A DNA stretch of 64,000 nucleotides from Macquaria australasica (GCA_005408345.1 SEMN01000456.1:1-64000), one strand, 5' to 3'; shown: positions 45,994 to 57,784, counted from the stretch's first letter. The notes: generated by a model not told the origin, from the letters alone. Program-made: numbers and translations.

Positions 45994-46240
45994 CACACGC
46001 ACACACACACACACATAAGCTGATGAAATGGAGAGGTAGTGGGGGAGGTAGGGAGGAGAGAGGCAGGGATGGACAGATGAGGAGGGAGGAGATAATAAAA
46101 GACAGAGGGAGGGAGAAAGAGGTGAAGAAAGGATGGAGGGTGAGGAAAGGAAAGGAGGGTGAATGAAAAGGCGGGGGGAGGGAGAAGGGAGCAGTGGAGG
46201 GAGGAGGAGGAGGGATAGAGGGAGACGGTAATAAATGGGT
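45994..46240. repeat. CA tract and 220-bp purine-rich region
   Basis: CA repeat at 45994-46016, then an almost pure purine stretch (GGAGG, GAGGGAGG, GGGGGGAGGGAG words) to about 46228. It has triplex and G-quadruplex potential. Confidence 0.8.
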
Positions 46241-48295
46241 TTTGAACTGATTATATTAAGCCGATCCTTTGATCATGTTTAAAGCCTTAAAATGGAAATA
46301 TGTTTTCTCTGATGGAGGGAGTGAGGGGGGAGGGGTGGGGGAGCTCATTACATGTCTACACTAGAAAAAATCACAACATGCAACACACATCAGTTTTAAA
46401 CAATCACATCCTCATCTATCACATGATTGTTCAGCTCTTCATCTTCATCACATTAAAGCTTTGGTGTCTGCTAAACTTTCTTATTTCTAATGTCTTATTT
46501 CCTCTTAACTTTTCTCCCTTCTGCAAAGCTGCCTTGTAACTGTATGGTGTGGAAAAGTTCACTATAACTTACTTACGCCTGACATCCCGCTGGAGTGCTT
46601 TAAGGTGTACACCCACAAGGGATCTGGGGGGGGGGGGGTTCATCCTATTACGTCAACATTGTGAGTTTAAAAGTGACAAACTCAATATATTTCCTATTAT
46701 ACAGGTTTCATAAATGTTCTGAAAATATCAGATTTGTCACATTGTTACATCTGCCATTTTGTCAGATGTATGACCAGGCAAATATTGACAGGCATATTTT
46801 ATCTACTCAACAAATGCCCCTGTTGGAACATCATCTGTAGGTACTCTTTTAGTATAGCTGGTTGAGGCTAATGTGTTGCTAATACAACATTCTGAGTAAC
46901 TGTTAAATAGCTTTTGGGCTAACTGTTATGTATTTTACTGGTTTTACTTTTGACTCTTGTGGCCTCTGTGTATGTGCATTAGCGCTACATTAATGACTGT
47001 GTTGTACTTCCGGTGGACAAAAAAATATATTAAATGGCTCTGTTTTTGTTACGATATTGCGATTAATATAGGTAGTCATATTTTGGTGTATTTTTGTGCA
47101 TTTCATGAAGGTTTATTATATTTATTACTATAAATGTTGAAAATGAAATTCTCAGTTTAGTCACATATCTTTGATGTAAAATAGACCATTAAACGCAATG
47201 GACAATATACTGTATAAACAATGTTTTGGTATACGGTTGATTGCAAAGATTATAGGTGTACTACATGATTGTGTTTTGCATTTCATGAAACTACAATAGG
47301 TTTTTCGTTTCATCTCACTTTTATAATTCCTCATAACCCCACTCCTGTGATACGCTGCCACCTCATCTCTCTCCCTCTTTCTCTTTCTGAGTTCATTAGT
47401 TTCCAGACCGGTGCTCCTCCTGGATTACCATAACCCGTCAGCCGTGAAACACCACAAAACAATTTTCTGCTTGTAAAAAAAAAAAAAAAAAAAGAGAAAA
47501 AGGGAAAAAAAAGCAGCCCACCTCGCTCTGCTGCCTCCCACAGCCACAGAGAAGAGAGAGGGCGGGGAGGTTACGCTACCTGTATGTTCTTCTAATGAAC
47601 ACCACACTGAACTAATAAAAACATGTCAGATGCTTGGAGTAAAAGGGGTGGATGGAAATACTAGAAAGTGGAATTAATGCATACAAATACCTGTGTTTCA
47701 AACAGGTGATGACTAGTTAAATATGAGTTACATGATTTCCCGCTGTGAGCAGCCCAACAGGCTGTATAATGAAACGTAATGAAATCAGTCTGCTAACACT
47801 GAAAGTGATTGTGCTTAAAGGAAAGTTCTAGTTTATTACAACTTGGATCTTATTTGTGTAGTTTTATCCATCATTTTTGTTGGCTATGATAACATTGTAC
47901 TGACTAAAGTACTTGTTGAGACCTGTGTACATGTCATCATCACTACAAGTCAAAAGGGGAAAGAGACATTAGTGGTGAGAAGATCAGACAGGCTGTAAAC
48001 AGACTAGTTTCTCCAGATTATCTAAATCACTTTTGAGGTAAAACTGAAAGTGAGTGCACCTGAAATGTTGGTAATAACTTCCCATCAAGTACTTACAACA
48101 GCAAGTATGATGTGTCAAAGTTGAACCAGGAAGTCGGTGTGTAAACTGTGATGGATGTTTACAACTGACAGTTTGGATATTAATTTTATTGTTTGCCTTT
48201 GTTTTCTATGCCAGATAAGCTTGGCCAATCTGGGGGGTTTGTATACAACAGAAATGCGAGCTGATTGTCTGACTACTCGCATTTCTTGCCCTTTT
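46241..48295. other. AT-rich unassigned noncoding DNA with G13 and A19 runs
   Basis: G13 at 46626-46638; A19 at 47475-47493 beside AAAAAGGGAAAAAAAAG. The stretch at 47820-48120 (CAACTTGGATCTTATTTGTG, GTACTTGTTGAGACCTGTGT) might be a dispersed element. No gene is recognised. Confidence 0.45.
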
Positions 48296-48518
48296 TTTAC
48301 CATCGCGTTCCCATCCCATCCCATCCCAGAGCGGGTCGTCCATTAATCCCAGGGTTGGCGGTTCGATCCCTGGCTCCTCCTGTCCTTGGGCAAGACACTG
48401 AACCCTAAGTTGCTCCCAATGGAGGCCAGCACCTTGCAATGGCAACTCCATCTGTATGGTGCTTTAGAAATCGTTAAGGTTGAAAAGCGCTATATAAGTG
48501 AAGTCCATTTACCATCGC
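48296..48518 (+). repeat. 5'-truncated tRNA-type SINE with possible target duplication
   Basis: AGAGCGGGTCGTCCATTAAT, then B-box GGTTCGATCCC (48360-48370), CTTGGGCAAGACACTGAACC, GCCAGCACCTTGCAATGGCA and the tail AAAGCGCTATATAAGTGAAG. The A-box head is missing, replaced by repeats of CATCC. The 11-mer TTTACCATCGC occurs on both sides (48296-48306 and 48508-48518) and may be the target-site duplication, although TTTACCA also fits the element's own end. A full-length relative is at 56251-56481. Confidence 0.8.
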
Positions 48519-50019
48519 ATCATCTGGTAACAGGCATTTTAGACATGGCAGTTAAACCAGGGCCCAGTAAAAATCCTACTGTCTTTTAGCCACACACAGA
48601 TTAAAAAAACTAAAGGAACTAAAGGAAATATGGTATTATTTATCAACTCCCCACCTGGAACCTGCTGCTTTCAAAATGAAAACTGTTTGCCTATAGTGTC
48701 ATCAGAAAGTTCACGTTTTGAAATACGACAGTTGACAGATGAAAGTCCCAGATCTTGCAAACCAACTCTCAAAAGGAGACTGTCCTCCCAAGAAGAACGC
48801 TTGTTTCAGCAAAATGCCCTGAAACGACATATGTATTAGTGACAAAGCCCTCTGGTCGTAGGAATTACTGGGAGCAAACGGAGGAAGTCCGGTGACCTTA
48901 TTATAGAGCAACAAAACAAAACATTGGACTTTAACACGGGAGACTGCTGTTCGTTTCCCGTTTCCAGCCGACTGTCAATAATGTATATATTTTTAAACAT
49001 GTCACGATGGTCAACTGAGCCGTGGCTCCAGTCACTGACCTGTTCCGTCTTTCATAGTACTCCAAAATCATTCAACTTTTAGATGTTAGATGATGTTAGA
49101 TGTGCCCTAATGGGAACATATTTCACATCTTCTATATTTTCACCTTTTCCAAGTCTCTAAACTTGGCCTTTCCTGCTGTCCCATGGTGCTCTGCGCTGTT
49201 GATGTCTGATTTCCTGACAACCAGTTGACGCAGATAATGCCACTTGCTCCGTTTAAGGTGGACTCCCACCTTTAACGCCTCACTGTTTCAACACTGTCAG
49301 TTTACCTTGCGGTCCGCTTTCTGTATTTGTTCTGATAAAATATCTCTCCCTGCAAATTAAAAATCTGAGTCCTCGGTGTTGACAGTTGAGACCGCTGAAG
49401 GCCCTTTCCTGGGAATATTGACCTATTAGTTTCGCTTGGGTGGCTCTTTTCTTCTGAAACATGCAAGGTACTTTCAAAACTGGACATGTCTACTCCCACA
49501 CAGACAAACAACATCAGCAGGACCACATGTACTGTCCAGCTACTTAAACATGGAAAATTAACTAAAATCTAAAAAATCTCTTTAATACATCTCCTTTCAG
49601 GGGTTATTAGTAATACATTATGATGATTTATTTATTGTGTCCACTTTACTAAGCACCAGCAGATCTAATGCCCCTTTACCTTTCCATGTCTTGTTGTCTT
49701 TTTCATTTCCTGCCCATTTGTAATTTAAAAAATGTCATTAGCTTTGTTTGGTCTGTGTTTAGGAGCTTTATTTCCATTTCAGTTCAGCTTTAGGTAGCAT
49801 TAAAAAGGTCAGTTGCTTCCCTCAGAGTGATATACACAGCATTTACTGAGTACGATGCCAGTAGCTCTGTATTTGTGTGTGTTTGAAATGTGCTATAGAT
49901 CCTCTGGAGGTTGTGTGTGTGCCTGTTTATCCTCTCTGATCCCTCTCTCTTTTGTCAGGCTATAGGGGATCTGTCGCATACGCACAGACTCCGTTGGTGT
50001 GTATGTTTTTTTGCTGCAG
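48519..50019. other. unassigned noncoding DNA
   Basis: Mostly unique DNA. A tRNA-like phrase (CACGGGAGACTGCTGTTCG, 48938-48956) suggests another decayed SINE piece at 48850-48985. No gene is recognised. Confidence 0.45.
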
Positions 50020-50144
50020 CTCAGGTTCTCCAGCAGGACAGTGTTCACATCCAGACAGGAGCTGAGCAGCGGGACCTACAATAGTCCTCCAATCCTTCTG
50101 CTTGCACTCACACAAGTAGACTTGCTATCAGCTCTGATCACAAG
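50020..50144 (+). other. candidate internal exon (very tentative)
   Basis: Preceded by a strong acceptor, TTTTTTTGCTGCAG (AG at 50018-50019). The first frame stays open beyond 50144, where AAG|GTGTAT is a fair donor. The predicted peptide starts LRFSSRTVFTSRQELSSG and matches no family I know. Forty-odd open codons can occur by chance. Confidence 0.12.
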
Positions 50145-50354
50145 GTGTATCATAATCATCTCAGGAAAGTGTGTATAAATTGTATTTTTTAGGCAAACTG
50201 TGATGTTGATCTTTAGGACATGTAGTGCTGCTCTTTTCAACCGCTACTGCTTGTTCATTGGTGCTGCTCAGTGGTGGTTGGTGTTCTCTCTCTGTTTGGA
50301 TCAACTGCGTTTTTGATCGAGTCTAATTATTCTGAGGTCTCTTTCAAACTGTGG
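50145..50354. other. short unassigned spacer
   Basis: Unique DNA with no recognised feature. Confidence 0.4.
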
Positions 50355-50610
50355 CTGACTGCCCTCGGGTCCCTTTCAAATCAGTTGTCTTTTAAAAAAA
50401 CATAAAAAATGTATGCATGTTGAATTTTGGCAGGTTTCCACGGGTCCATTTTTTAGATCAGATCCATACTTTTTGGACCTGTGAAGACCTATATTTCCGA
50501 GGACCTTGTTTATTAAAAATATGTGGCGGAAATTAGAACAGCTTTTGGGTGCACGTGGACATAACATCTGGGTCATTCTGCACCTTTTAAAAAAATATGG
50601 GTACGTTTTA
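50355..50610. repeat. interspersed repeat with GGACCTGTGAAGACCT motif
   Basis: GGCAGGTTTCCACGGGTCCA and CTTTTTGGACCTGTGAAGAC resemble the core of a repeat seen in several fish genomes (recalled). Borders are uncertain. Confidence 0.4.
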
Positions 50611-50919
50611 AAAAAAACAAACTAAAAAGACAAACACACACACACACAAAAAAAACCATACATACTCATGTTTATGCGCATACCATCAAAGTGTTGGTTG
50701 GGCTTTCTTACTTGTTATTTCCATTTGTGGATCACAGTGACAAATGAATAAGACTTGATGTTTTTGGTAGCAAATCTAATTCCTTGTTGCTGTAGGTAGC
50801 AAGTCTAATTTTTACAAAAATGCATGCACACACAGACATGCACGCCTCTAACAAGAAGCGCTGTTTTCCACCCTAATATTTATTTTCTCACTTTCTCCTT
50901 CCTCTCATTTCCACATCAA
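50611..50919. other. unassigned spacer with short CA tract
   Basis: ACACACACACACAC near 50634-50648, the rest unique. No feature. Confidence 0.5.
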
Positions 50920-50932
50920 TGTGTGTGTGTGT

Positions 50933-50970
<38 letters not shown>

Positions 50971-51131
50971 GTGGTTACAGTCTGAAGGCTCCCCTACTTA
51001 CCTTGGTCTGAACAATAGAGAGCTTTGAATAGGAGCCGCTCACGTGGTTTACTATAATGGCCTTGCAGGGCCAGACGCTCACTGTGTGTGTGTGTGTGTG
51101 TGTGTATGTGTGTGACTGTGTGTGTGTGTGT
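50920..51131 (+). repeat. two (TG)n arrays
   Basis: TG tracts at 50920-50968 and 51083-51131, each with one or two interruptions. About 115 bp of unique DNA lies between them. Confidence 0.9.
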
Positions 51132-52677
51132 TTGAGACATATAGAGACAATGCATGTGCTGTTGGCTGTATAATTACAGGCGTAATCTTACTATGCAGAT
51201 GGTTTAATTCACCAGAGCGGGGTAGTGGGGGAGAGATGTAATGACATAAAGAGTATAGGTTGCAATATATTAAGAATAATATTGGCTTACTCTGGTTTGT
51301 GCAGTTGTAATGGCACCCTGTGTCACATGGCATGGACTAAGAAAGGTGAAATTACAGTTTATCATGAGAGTGTGGAAATGATGAAGAATAATGGCCATGT
51401 AGTTCAGCAGGCGCATGTGACACCACACCAACAGGGTAAAAAGGGACATTTCACTGGATCTCTGGCATGCAGCAGCTCTGTTTCACCTGTACCGCCAAAC
51501 TGCTACTGAATCAACGCCATTTTTGTATGTCTTACTGCTGTCATGTTTTTGAATGCACCCCAGAAGATGCATTTGTTAGATGCATGCTTTTCTTTGACTA
51601 TATAAAAGAATTTAAAAAAGCATCCAACTTGAGAATCAAGCATTCTGATTGAGACTTTGCTCATGTGCACAAACGAATAGACAAAAAAACACTGATTACT
51701 TCACTGGACTCCAGGGATATGATTCCCTAATTATCTGGTTTGAAACAGCTGTAATATGATCATAATTCCAGTATCTTTCAGAAAGCAATGTTGGTTTTTG
51801 CTTTCTTTTTATCAGCAAAAGAAGCCATACAACTCTTGATGACACTACAGATTATTTTTCATGGTCAAATGTATGACTGAAATGTGTAGGCATAGGTAAA
51901 GCAAGAAGTTTAAACTCAAGTACTCTTGATGCCTGTACTGCATGTGTCTTACTGTGTCAAAACTTTGCTAAATTCTTTTATAGTCCTCTTCACCACATGT
52001 GACGGGTATAACATGGGTGTTGTATGTAATGTGTTCAGTTCTAACTTGTTTGTCAGAGAGTGTTGTGCCCTGTGGTTGTGGTTAAACCATTTGCAGTAAA
52101 GTAAATGAGTTGGCTCAGTGCGTTGGACTGTGTTGTCAAGAGGAATGGCTTCATAAAATAAACTCAGTGATAAAGATGCAGAAAGACACTTTATTTGTTC
52201 GAGTGCTTTGATTTCAATACATCTTCATCGTAGGATATATTGATTTTATATCTGAATGGTTTTGTAGTAATTGGACAACGTACAACAGACATGAATGAAC
52301 AAATCAGATTACTGAGTTTTTATACAGATATACAGTATGCTTCTCACAATATGTTCATCTAAAATAGGCCAATGCGAAAACAAAAACATATTAAAAAGTA
52401 AAAATTACACCTGATCGTGGTCAGGTTTAACGGAAAAAGAGAAAATCACCACCCTACAGTAGTTCTTGTGAGGGAAAATAATTTCCCTGTAGAGTTGAAA
52501 GTCATTTCATTTCAGTTATTTTATTAAGCCAGCATTTAAGTTCCCAAAATTCACTGGTTGTAGCTTCTCAAATGTGAATATTTACGGGCTTTCTTGGTCC
52601 TCTATGATAGTAAACTGAATAGTGAACTGGGTTTTGGACTGAATATGAGTATATGAACTTGATTGCAGAGAAATTAT
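51132..52677. other. AT-rich unassigned noncoding DNA
   Basis: Unique DNA. Frames at 51225-51509 and 51467-51652 lack domains. Nothing is recognised. Confidence 0.5.
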
Positions 52678-52770
52678 GATGGGCACTTTTCACCATTTTC
52701 TGACATTTTATAGACTAAACGATTAATTGTAATCAGAAGATAATATGCAGATTAATCGATATTGGAAATA
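52678..52770 (-). repeat. minus-strand fragment of the GGGCTGCAACTAACGATT family
   Basis: CACCATTTTCTGACATTTTA, TAGACTAAACGATTAATTGT and GCAGATTAATCGATATTGG are the reverse-complement blocks of the family seen at 7965-8150. Confidence 0.6.
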
Positions 52771-53389
52771 AGCACAATTTGCAGGTTGAGTTCAGTGTGA
52801 AGTCTATTGTGGGAAACCCCTTTCAATGGCCATGGAGGTTGCAGGAACACCAGTATACTGGATGAGGTCTCTAGATGGTCTGACGCCTCTGATAATGTTG
52901 TCTGTTGTACTTTGGATGTGATTCCTGGCTGGTCGAAGTTGCCTGCTTCCAGATGATTGGTAGCTACTCCAACGATTATGTGTCTTTATTTATGGGCTCA
53001 TTTTGTTGACACTATATTTGCTTTCTAATAATAGACTCTACTCTCATGTGGGTTAAGATCAGTGTCCAGCCCACATTGTTAGATAGAGATAAACCCAACA
53101 CTCCTAACAGACTTTCTACTGTAGATCTCTGTGGCTCTCTCTCTCCTCCTCGCTGTATATCTCGTCCCTCTCTTGCTCATTGTCTAGAAAAGATTACAGA
53201 GGGGGAGATACTTTGAGAGAGAGCGATGGAGGAGGGGGGACAGTTGGAATCCTCAAGCTAAGTATTTAGCAGCCAGTTAATGTACTGAGGGATAATACAA
53301 CGTGTCCACAGGCAGCGTCTTTATGTCCGATGTGTTTTTACCAGCTTCTCAGCAGCTTGGCAGTGTTTACACACTCTAATAACAAGTGG
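52771..53389. other. unassigned noncoding DNA
   Basis: Unique DNA, with CTCTCTCTCCTCC at 53136-53150 and purine-rich 53200-53240. No gene. Confidence 0.45.
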
Positions 53390-53720
53390 CGTCTTTCAGG
53401 GACCCTTCGGTTCATTCACCATTCAACCGCCAGTCCAGCTTTAGCCTAATCCCCTCCCCCCCTCGGCACACCACTCCCATACAAAACACAAGATTTCAAT
53501 TTTTTCACTGTAATTGCCTGGTTTTTAATTCCACGCACCCCATCAAGCCAAGATTGGAGCTCTAGCCAGATTTCAGGGAGGGGAGGTCATCCAGGGACTG
53601 TTGGGCAGTGAAGATTTTGGGGCGGGAGAGGCGCAGATTTGGGCGGCTTGGAAGTGGAACTGGGCGAAAGGGAAGTAGTTTGAAAGTGGTCTGCGTGGCT
53701 ACGATAAAAAGTAAGAAATT
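53390..53720. promoter_or_regulatory. conserved-element-like island 10
   Basis: TCAACCGCCAGTCCAGCTTT, CACTGTAATTGCCTGGTTTT, TAATTCCACGCACCCCATCA and GCCAAGATTGGAGCTCTAGC, followed by a G-rich part with several CpGs to 53720. Conservation is untested. Confidence 0.28.
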
Positions 53721-54571
53721 AAAACGTCTTAGTGTTCGAACGGCGGCGGTGGCTGAAGCTCGCCGTTGTCCATAATCTGCTCTGCGCTGTGAGAGAGGCC
53801 TGCTGGGGGCGTGGATGGAGGGATGGATGGAGGGAAAAGTGGCAGAAGATGAAAAAAACAAAACAAAACGAGGAGTTTGTGGGCGACATTAAATGCAAAC
53901 TTTCATCTTTGGTATAGGGCTGCTGTGTGGTCATTGAGCAGCTAACACACACATACACTTATCCAGGGTGTTCACGAGGTTTAGAGTACCTTGGTTATTA
54001 ATCTCCCTTTGTACATGACTCTAACATTATCAAGTTTTCTGATCACTGTCATTACGTCTTTAATCATCATAGTTTTGTTTTTTTCTGACTTACTACAGCA
54101 CTACGATTCACAAACATGTTCATTTACTACAAAACTATGAAAGAAATTGCTTGCTAGAACATGTCAGCTTTAAAAAATAACAAGCCAAACAATTTGCAAT
54201 TATCATATTGACAATACATGAGCACACTTGAAAGCTCACCTTTAAGTCTTTTCTTTCTTTTAAGTCACCTGAATAAATAGGGTCTGAGAGAGAATTAGAC
54301 AAATCTGTGGACCTTTTGGTTGAGAAGTATGAATGTTTGACTAACATTTCATAATTTGCATTCAACTTTTTTGGCATGATAAAAGTAGACTTTATGGCAG
54401 AACAGTTGTATTGGATTGCATTAGATTTCACAGGTGTATGGAAGCCTATATGAAAATGCAAAAAACAAAAAACAAAAAAAAAAAATACATATGTGGAATG
54501 CTATTTTGCAATTACATTTTCATTTTTTAAGTTTACATTAACATTTAATATAGTCCCCTATAGACTTCCAT
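53721..54571. other. unassigned noncoding DNA
   Basis: CpG-containing start at 53735-53770, GGATGGATGGAGGG at 53816, then AT-rich DNA with A-rich tract at 54458-54485. Confidence 0.45.
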
Positions 54572-54606
54572 ACAGGTGTACCTGGTAAAGTGGCCATGGA
54601 GTGTAT
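54572..54606. repeat. fish element end motif (AGGTGTACCTGGTAAAGTGG)
   Basis: TACAGGTGTACCTGGTAAAG followed by TGGCCATGGAGTGTA resembles the terminal motif of a common fish DNA element (recalled), just upstream of a Tc1 fossil. Confidence 0.4.
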
Positions 54607-54649
54607 CTCACAGGATCTATAGGACTTTGTGCTCAATATATGCTATAAA

Positions 54650-55133
54650 GCCATGGTGTGGTTTTGGTCCGGGGCTGTTCTTCATGGGCTACGCTTCTTG
54701 GTTCCAATTAAGGGAAATCATAATGCTACAACATACAATGCTAATTTAGATAATAGAGTGCTTCCAAGGGTTTGGGGAGGGCCCTTTCCTGAAAGCGAGG
54801 TCCATAAGGATATTGTTTTCTGAGTTTGGTGATAAAAGAACTTGACTGGCCTGCACAGAGTCCTGACCTTAACCCCATCCCTTTGTGATGAATTGGAGTG
54901 CAGAGCCAGGCCTGTACATCAGTCCCCAACCTCACTAACGCTCTTGTAGATGAATGGGAGCAAATCTCTGCAGCCAGGTTCCAAAATCTGGTGGAAAGCC
55001 TGAAACCAGAAGAGTGGGGGCTGTTGTAGCAGCATATCAATGCCTGTCGTTTTGGAATGAGATGCTCAACAAGCACAAACTGATGTGATGCTAGGGCGTC
55101 CACTGTCCACATACATTTAGCCATGCAGTGTGC
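54650..55133 (+). pseudogene. decayed Tc1-like transposase 3' half with right end
   Basis: At 54841 the plus strand reads LDWPAQSPDLNPI, the hallmark Tc1 block around the second catalytic acidic residue. It is then broken by a short deletion and stops; relics such as SVPNLTNALVDEW- and VESL-type segments follow in shifted frames. The fragment ends in a TGTCCACATACATTTAGCC-like terminal-repeat sequence at 55104-55133. The N-terminal DNA-binding half and left terminal repeat are missing. A minus-strand frame at 54741-55124 is its shadow. Confidence 0.85.
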
Positions 55134-55659
55134 TTGTACTGGGATAAATTGTGTGACTCACCTCTGTAAACATTACCAGCATATGTTGTGTATTTCCCAA
55201 CCTGCAGCCATCTGCTCTTCCTGCTGTGATGATCTGATTGTGGCTCCTCTAAACTGAATCTGCCCGTATTTAGCTGATCTAAACACAGCTGATATAATGC
55301 AGATTCACACTTCACCTCTCTGTCTCTCTCTCTCATATACTAACAGCGCTATCATCTTCAAGTGGACAGGAAAAAGGCTTTGATTTTCTTTTTTAATTTG
55401 GCTTCTGCTTGTGCGCTGGGATGGTTTCCAAAACTCACTTTCACTCTCTCTCTCTCTGTGTCTCTCACACCATCTCTCCTCTTGTCTCTTCCACACCTGT
55501 TAGCGCCCCACAGATGTACGCGTGCTGCGCCACACATTCGTTCGAACAACAGCACCATCTCCATCATCAAACCCAGGATGAGCTAAAACAATCAGACAGC
55601 ATTTAAGCTGAGAGCAGGCCAGCTGTACTGCCCATTACCTCCATTCACACTCAGACGCA

Positions 55660-55660
<1 letters not shown>
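55134..55660. other. unassigned noncoding DNA
   Basis: CTCTCTCTCT tracts at 55317-55333 and 55440-55460, CpG-containing words near 55515-55545. No gene. Confidence 0.45.

Positions 55661-55749
<89 letters not shown>
55661..55749 (+). repeat. (AC)n microsatellite, ~89 bp, one interruption
   Basis: AC repeats with a single AT interruption near 55710. Confidence 0.95.
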
Positions 55750-55750
<1 letters not shown>

Positions 55751-56060
55751 GCACTCTTTTGTAGCTCACGGACACACAACGGCAGCGAATATGAATATAC
55801 TGAATATATCCACAAGAGAGTAGTTATTCTTCGTTTCCCGTCACTCATTAAGGTTTGAGCCGATCCTCATTTATCTTCCTCTGCTCATCATTAAGCTGCT
55901 TTGATCGCACCTTAACGAACGACGCAGTGGCCTCAAACAAAAGAGGGATATTGTGACAGTCACAGTGTTTGTCTCTCGTCTCGTCAGAGTCTTTGATTTA
56001 TTGCTAATGAGGAAGAGGGAAGTGTTGATTGTCTAGGTGGAGGGCAGCCTTACCTGCCAG
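55750..56060. promoter_or_regulatory. conserved-element-like island 11
   Basis: From about 55840: GTTTGAGCCGATCCTCATTT, CATTAAGCTGCTTTGATCGC, CCTTAACGAACGACGCAGTG and TTTGATTTATTGCTAATGAG. It is free of simple repeats and placed directly after the AC array. Confidence 0.28.
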
Positions 56061-56250
56061 ACACCATCACTCCTTTTTTTTCCTTTTCTTTTTTTTTACG
56101 CGTTGTGAGGGAACGCTGCAGCTCTGCCGCCTTATTGTTACACTGAACTTCTTCCCATAAGGACAGGAGATGAATTTAGCGACAAAATGAGAAACTGGAG
56201 GCTGCTGACAAGGACAGACTCTTAGTTTTACAGTTGTGCAGGAAGTCAGT
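56061..56250. other. short unassigned spacer
   Basis: T-rich run at 56074-56097, otherwise unique. Confidence 0.4.
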
Positions 56251-56481
56251 GAGGGCTGTGGCTCAGGAGGTAGAGCAGGTCATCTATTAATCCCAGGGTT
56301 GGTGGTTCAATCCCCAGCTCCTACTGTCTATGTGTCAAAGTGTCGTTGGGCAACACGCTAAACCCTAACTTGCTCCTGATGGACGCCAGCACCTTGCATG
56401 GCAAGTTTGAATGGGTGAATGAGACCAATCTGTAAAGCGCTTTGGGAACCATTAAGCTATATAAGTGATGTCCATTTAACA
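56251..56481 (+). repeat. near full-length tRNA-type SINE
   Basis: A-box TGGCTCAGGAGG (56259-56270), B-box GGTTCAATCCC (56304-56314), body GTCAAAGTGTCGTTGGGCAA and GCCAGCACCTTGCATGGCAA, and tail TGTAAAGCGCTTTGGGAACC with CTATATAAG. Same family as 48296-48518, but with the tRNA head intact. Not a tRNA gene: the acceptor stem and anticodon arm do not close. Confidence 0.85.
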
Positions 56482-56650
56482 TTTGTTCAAACACTTAAAA
56501 TTACACATTTACATTTTCGTGACAGGCGACCTCATGCGCTCATGAGTAATTGCTGTCCTCTATAAATAGCAAAAATGACATTAGCGTGATGTTCCTATAC
56601 CATCACAAAACATTGTAGGGAGAACTTTGGGATGAATGGTTGAGTCAACA
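56482..56650. other. short unassigned spacer
   Basis: AT-rich unique DNA. Confidence 0.4.
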
Positions 56651-56800
56651 AACCATGTGACTGCGACGCAGGAGACTGGGCGTCTCAGTCATCACTGGTT
56701 TCTCTTAAACATGACAGCACTCTGTTTCTAACCTTAACTGTGACCAAGACCTCAACCAAGTAGTTTTATTTGCTTAAACTTTACCAGACCTGATCCAGAG
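56651..56800 (+). repeat. interspersed repeat, second member of the CTTAACCAAG family
   Basis: AACCATGTGACTGCGACGCA, GGAGACTGGGCGTC, CTCAACCAAGTAGTTTTATT and GCTTAAACTTTACCAGACC match, in order, the family seen at 25915-26010. Confidence 0.5.
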
Positions 56801-57177
56801 AGGAGGCAGATCAGAAAATTCTCATATTAGTGGTTTATCCAGTGGCCATATGGTTCGTTTGGCAAGATACTGGCGAGGGATTTATTTTCTCATTTACTGT
56901 TGGTGTGAGGACTGTAGCCCATTGGTCAACTGACCTTTTTAATAGTAAGTTGACTGATTCATGTGCCTGTGTGTCATCCATGTGTCTCTGGTAAATAGTT
57001 TTCCCTGGTGTGCTATGCTAACTCTTTAGCTTTGTGTGATACTACAACCGGCATAACCACCGATTTTTCGCCAACTAAATACAGTAGAGTTGATTGACAT
57101 AAACGTGATTCTCATTTGGAATAATTTCACTTTCATTTTATGATCCCATGCATCAAAATTGCTGTTCTCTTTTGCAG
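56801..57177. other. unassigned DNA ending in a strong splice-acceptor-like site
   Basis: AT-rich DNA. The last bases, GCTGTTCTCTTTTGCAG, form a textbook pyrimidine tract and AG (57176-57177). Confidence 0.4.
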
Positions 57178-57342
57178 ACAAAGCACAGTTCAGAATATGC
57201 TTCCACTAAAAGAACGCGAAGAGACAAATGGGGAGAGAGTGCAGTGTTGCTGATGAGCTGCAGACCAGAGTCCCTCGAAGAAACCACCGAATTGTGGTTT
57301 GTGCTGCAAATTTGTCTTACAGACAGATTTTCTGATATTTAA
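57178..57342 (+). other. candidate terminal exon (tentative)
   Basis: Starting right after the acceptor, one frame is open for 54 codons (starting TKHSSEYASTKRTRRDKWGE) and closes with TAA at 57340-57342. An AATAAA polyadenylation signal lies at about 57710. The predicted peptide is charged and matches no family known to me. Openness of this length is only mildly unusual. Confidence 0.15.
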
Positions 57343-57740
57343 GAAATACTGAGGAATGTCTGGATATTTCTTTGACAATTAAAACTAAGAGCAATGAGGC
57401 TAAAGCTACTGAAGCTTACCAATGGTCACATGGTTGGAGGTGAATTTACCAACTAACCCATTTCTCCAAAACATTTTTGTAATGCTGCCAGAGAACAGGC
57501 TCATTTTTCTGAGATGAGGTTGGCTTGATGTTGCAGACCTGTAGGCCTCTGCAGGCAGTGAGAAGTAAGATACTGGTGTATTTAAAGAAAAAAAAACTGC
57601 CCATGTGTTACAGTGGTGTGGAGATGTGGTCAACATGACACAGTGCACTCATCAATTACCTGCAGGTCCTAACCTGTGGTACTAAGATTACCTTCAGGCC
57701 TGAGAGGTTAATAAACTATCTCAGCTCTGTGTAATTGACA

Positions 57741-57741
<1 letters not shown>
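57343..57741. other. unassigned noncoding DNA
   Basis: Unique DNA with GTTAATAAACTATC near 57706. No firm feature. Confidence 0.45.

Positions 57742-57780
<39 letters not shown>
57742..57780 (+). repeat. (CA)19 microsatellite
   Basis: Perfect CA repeat. The longest frame nearby (57735-58241) is low-complexity read-through of this and adjacent tracts. Confidence 0.93.

Positions 57781-57784
<4 letters not shown>

Noticed and set aside
54741..55124. 127-codon minus-strand protein
   Set aside because: Antisense shadow of the Tc1-like transposase remnant.
56251..56330. tRNA gene suggested by A- and B-boxes
   Set aside because: Arms do not pair, and the SINE body and tail follow directly. Same for 34504-34557 and 48360-48370.
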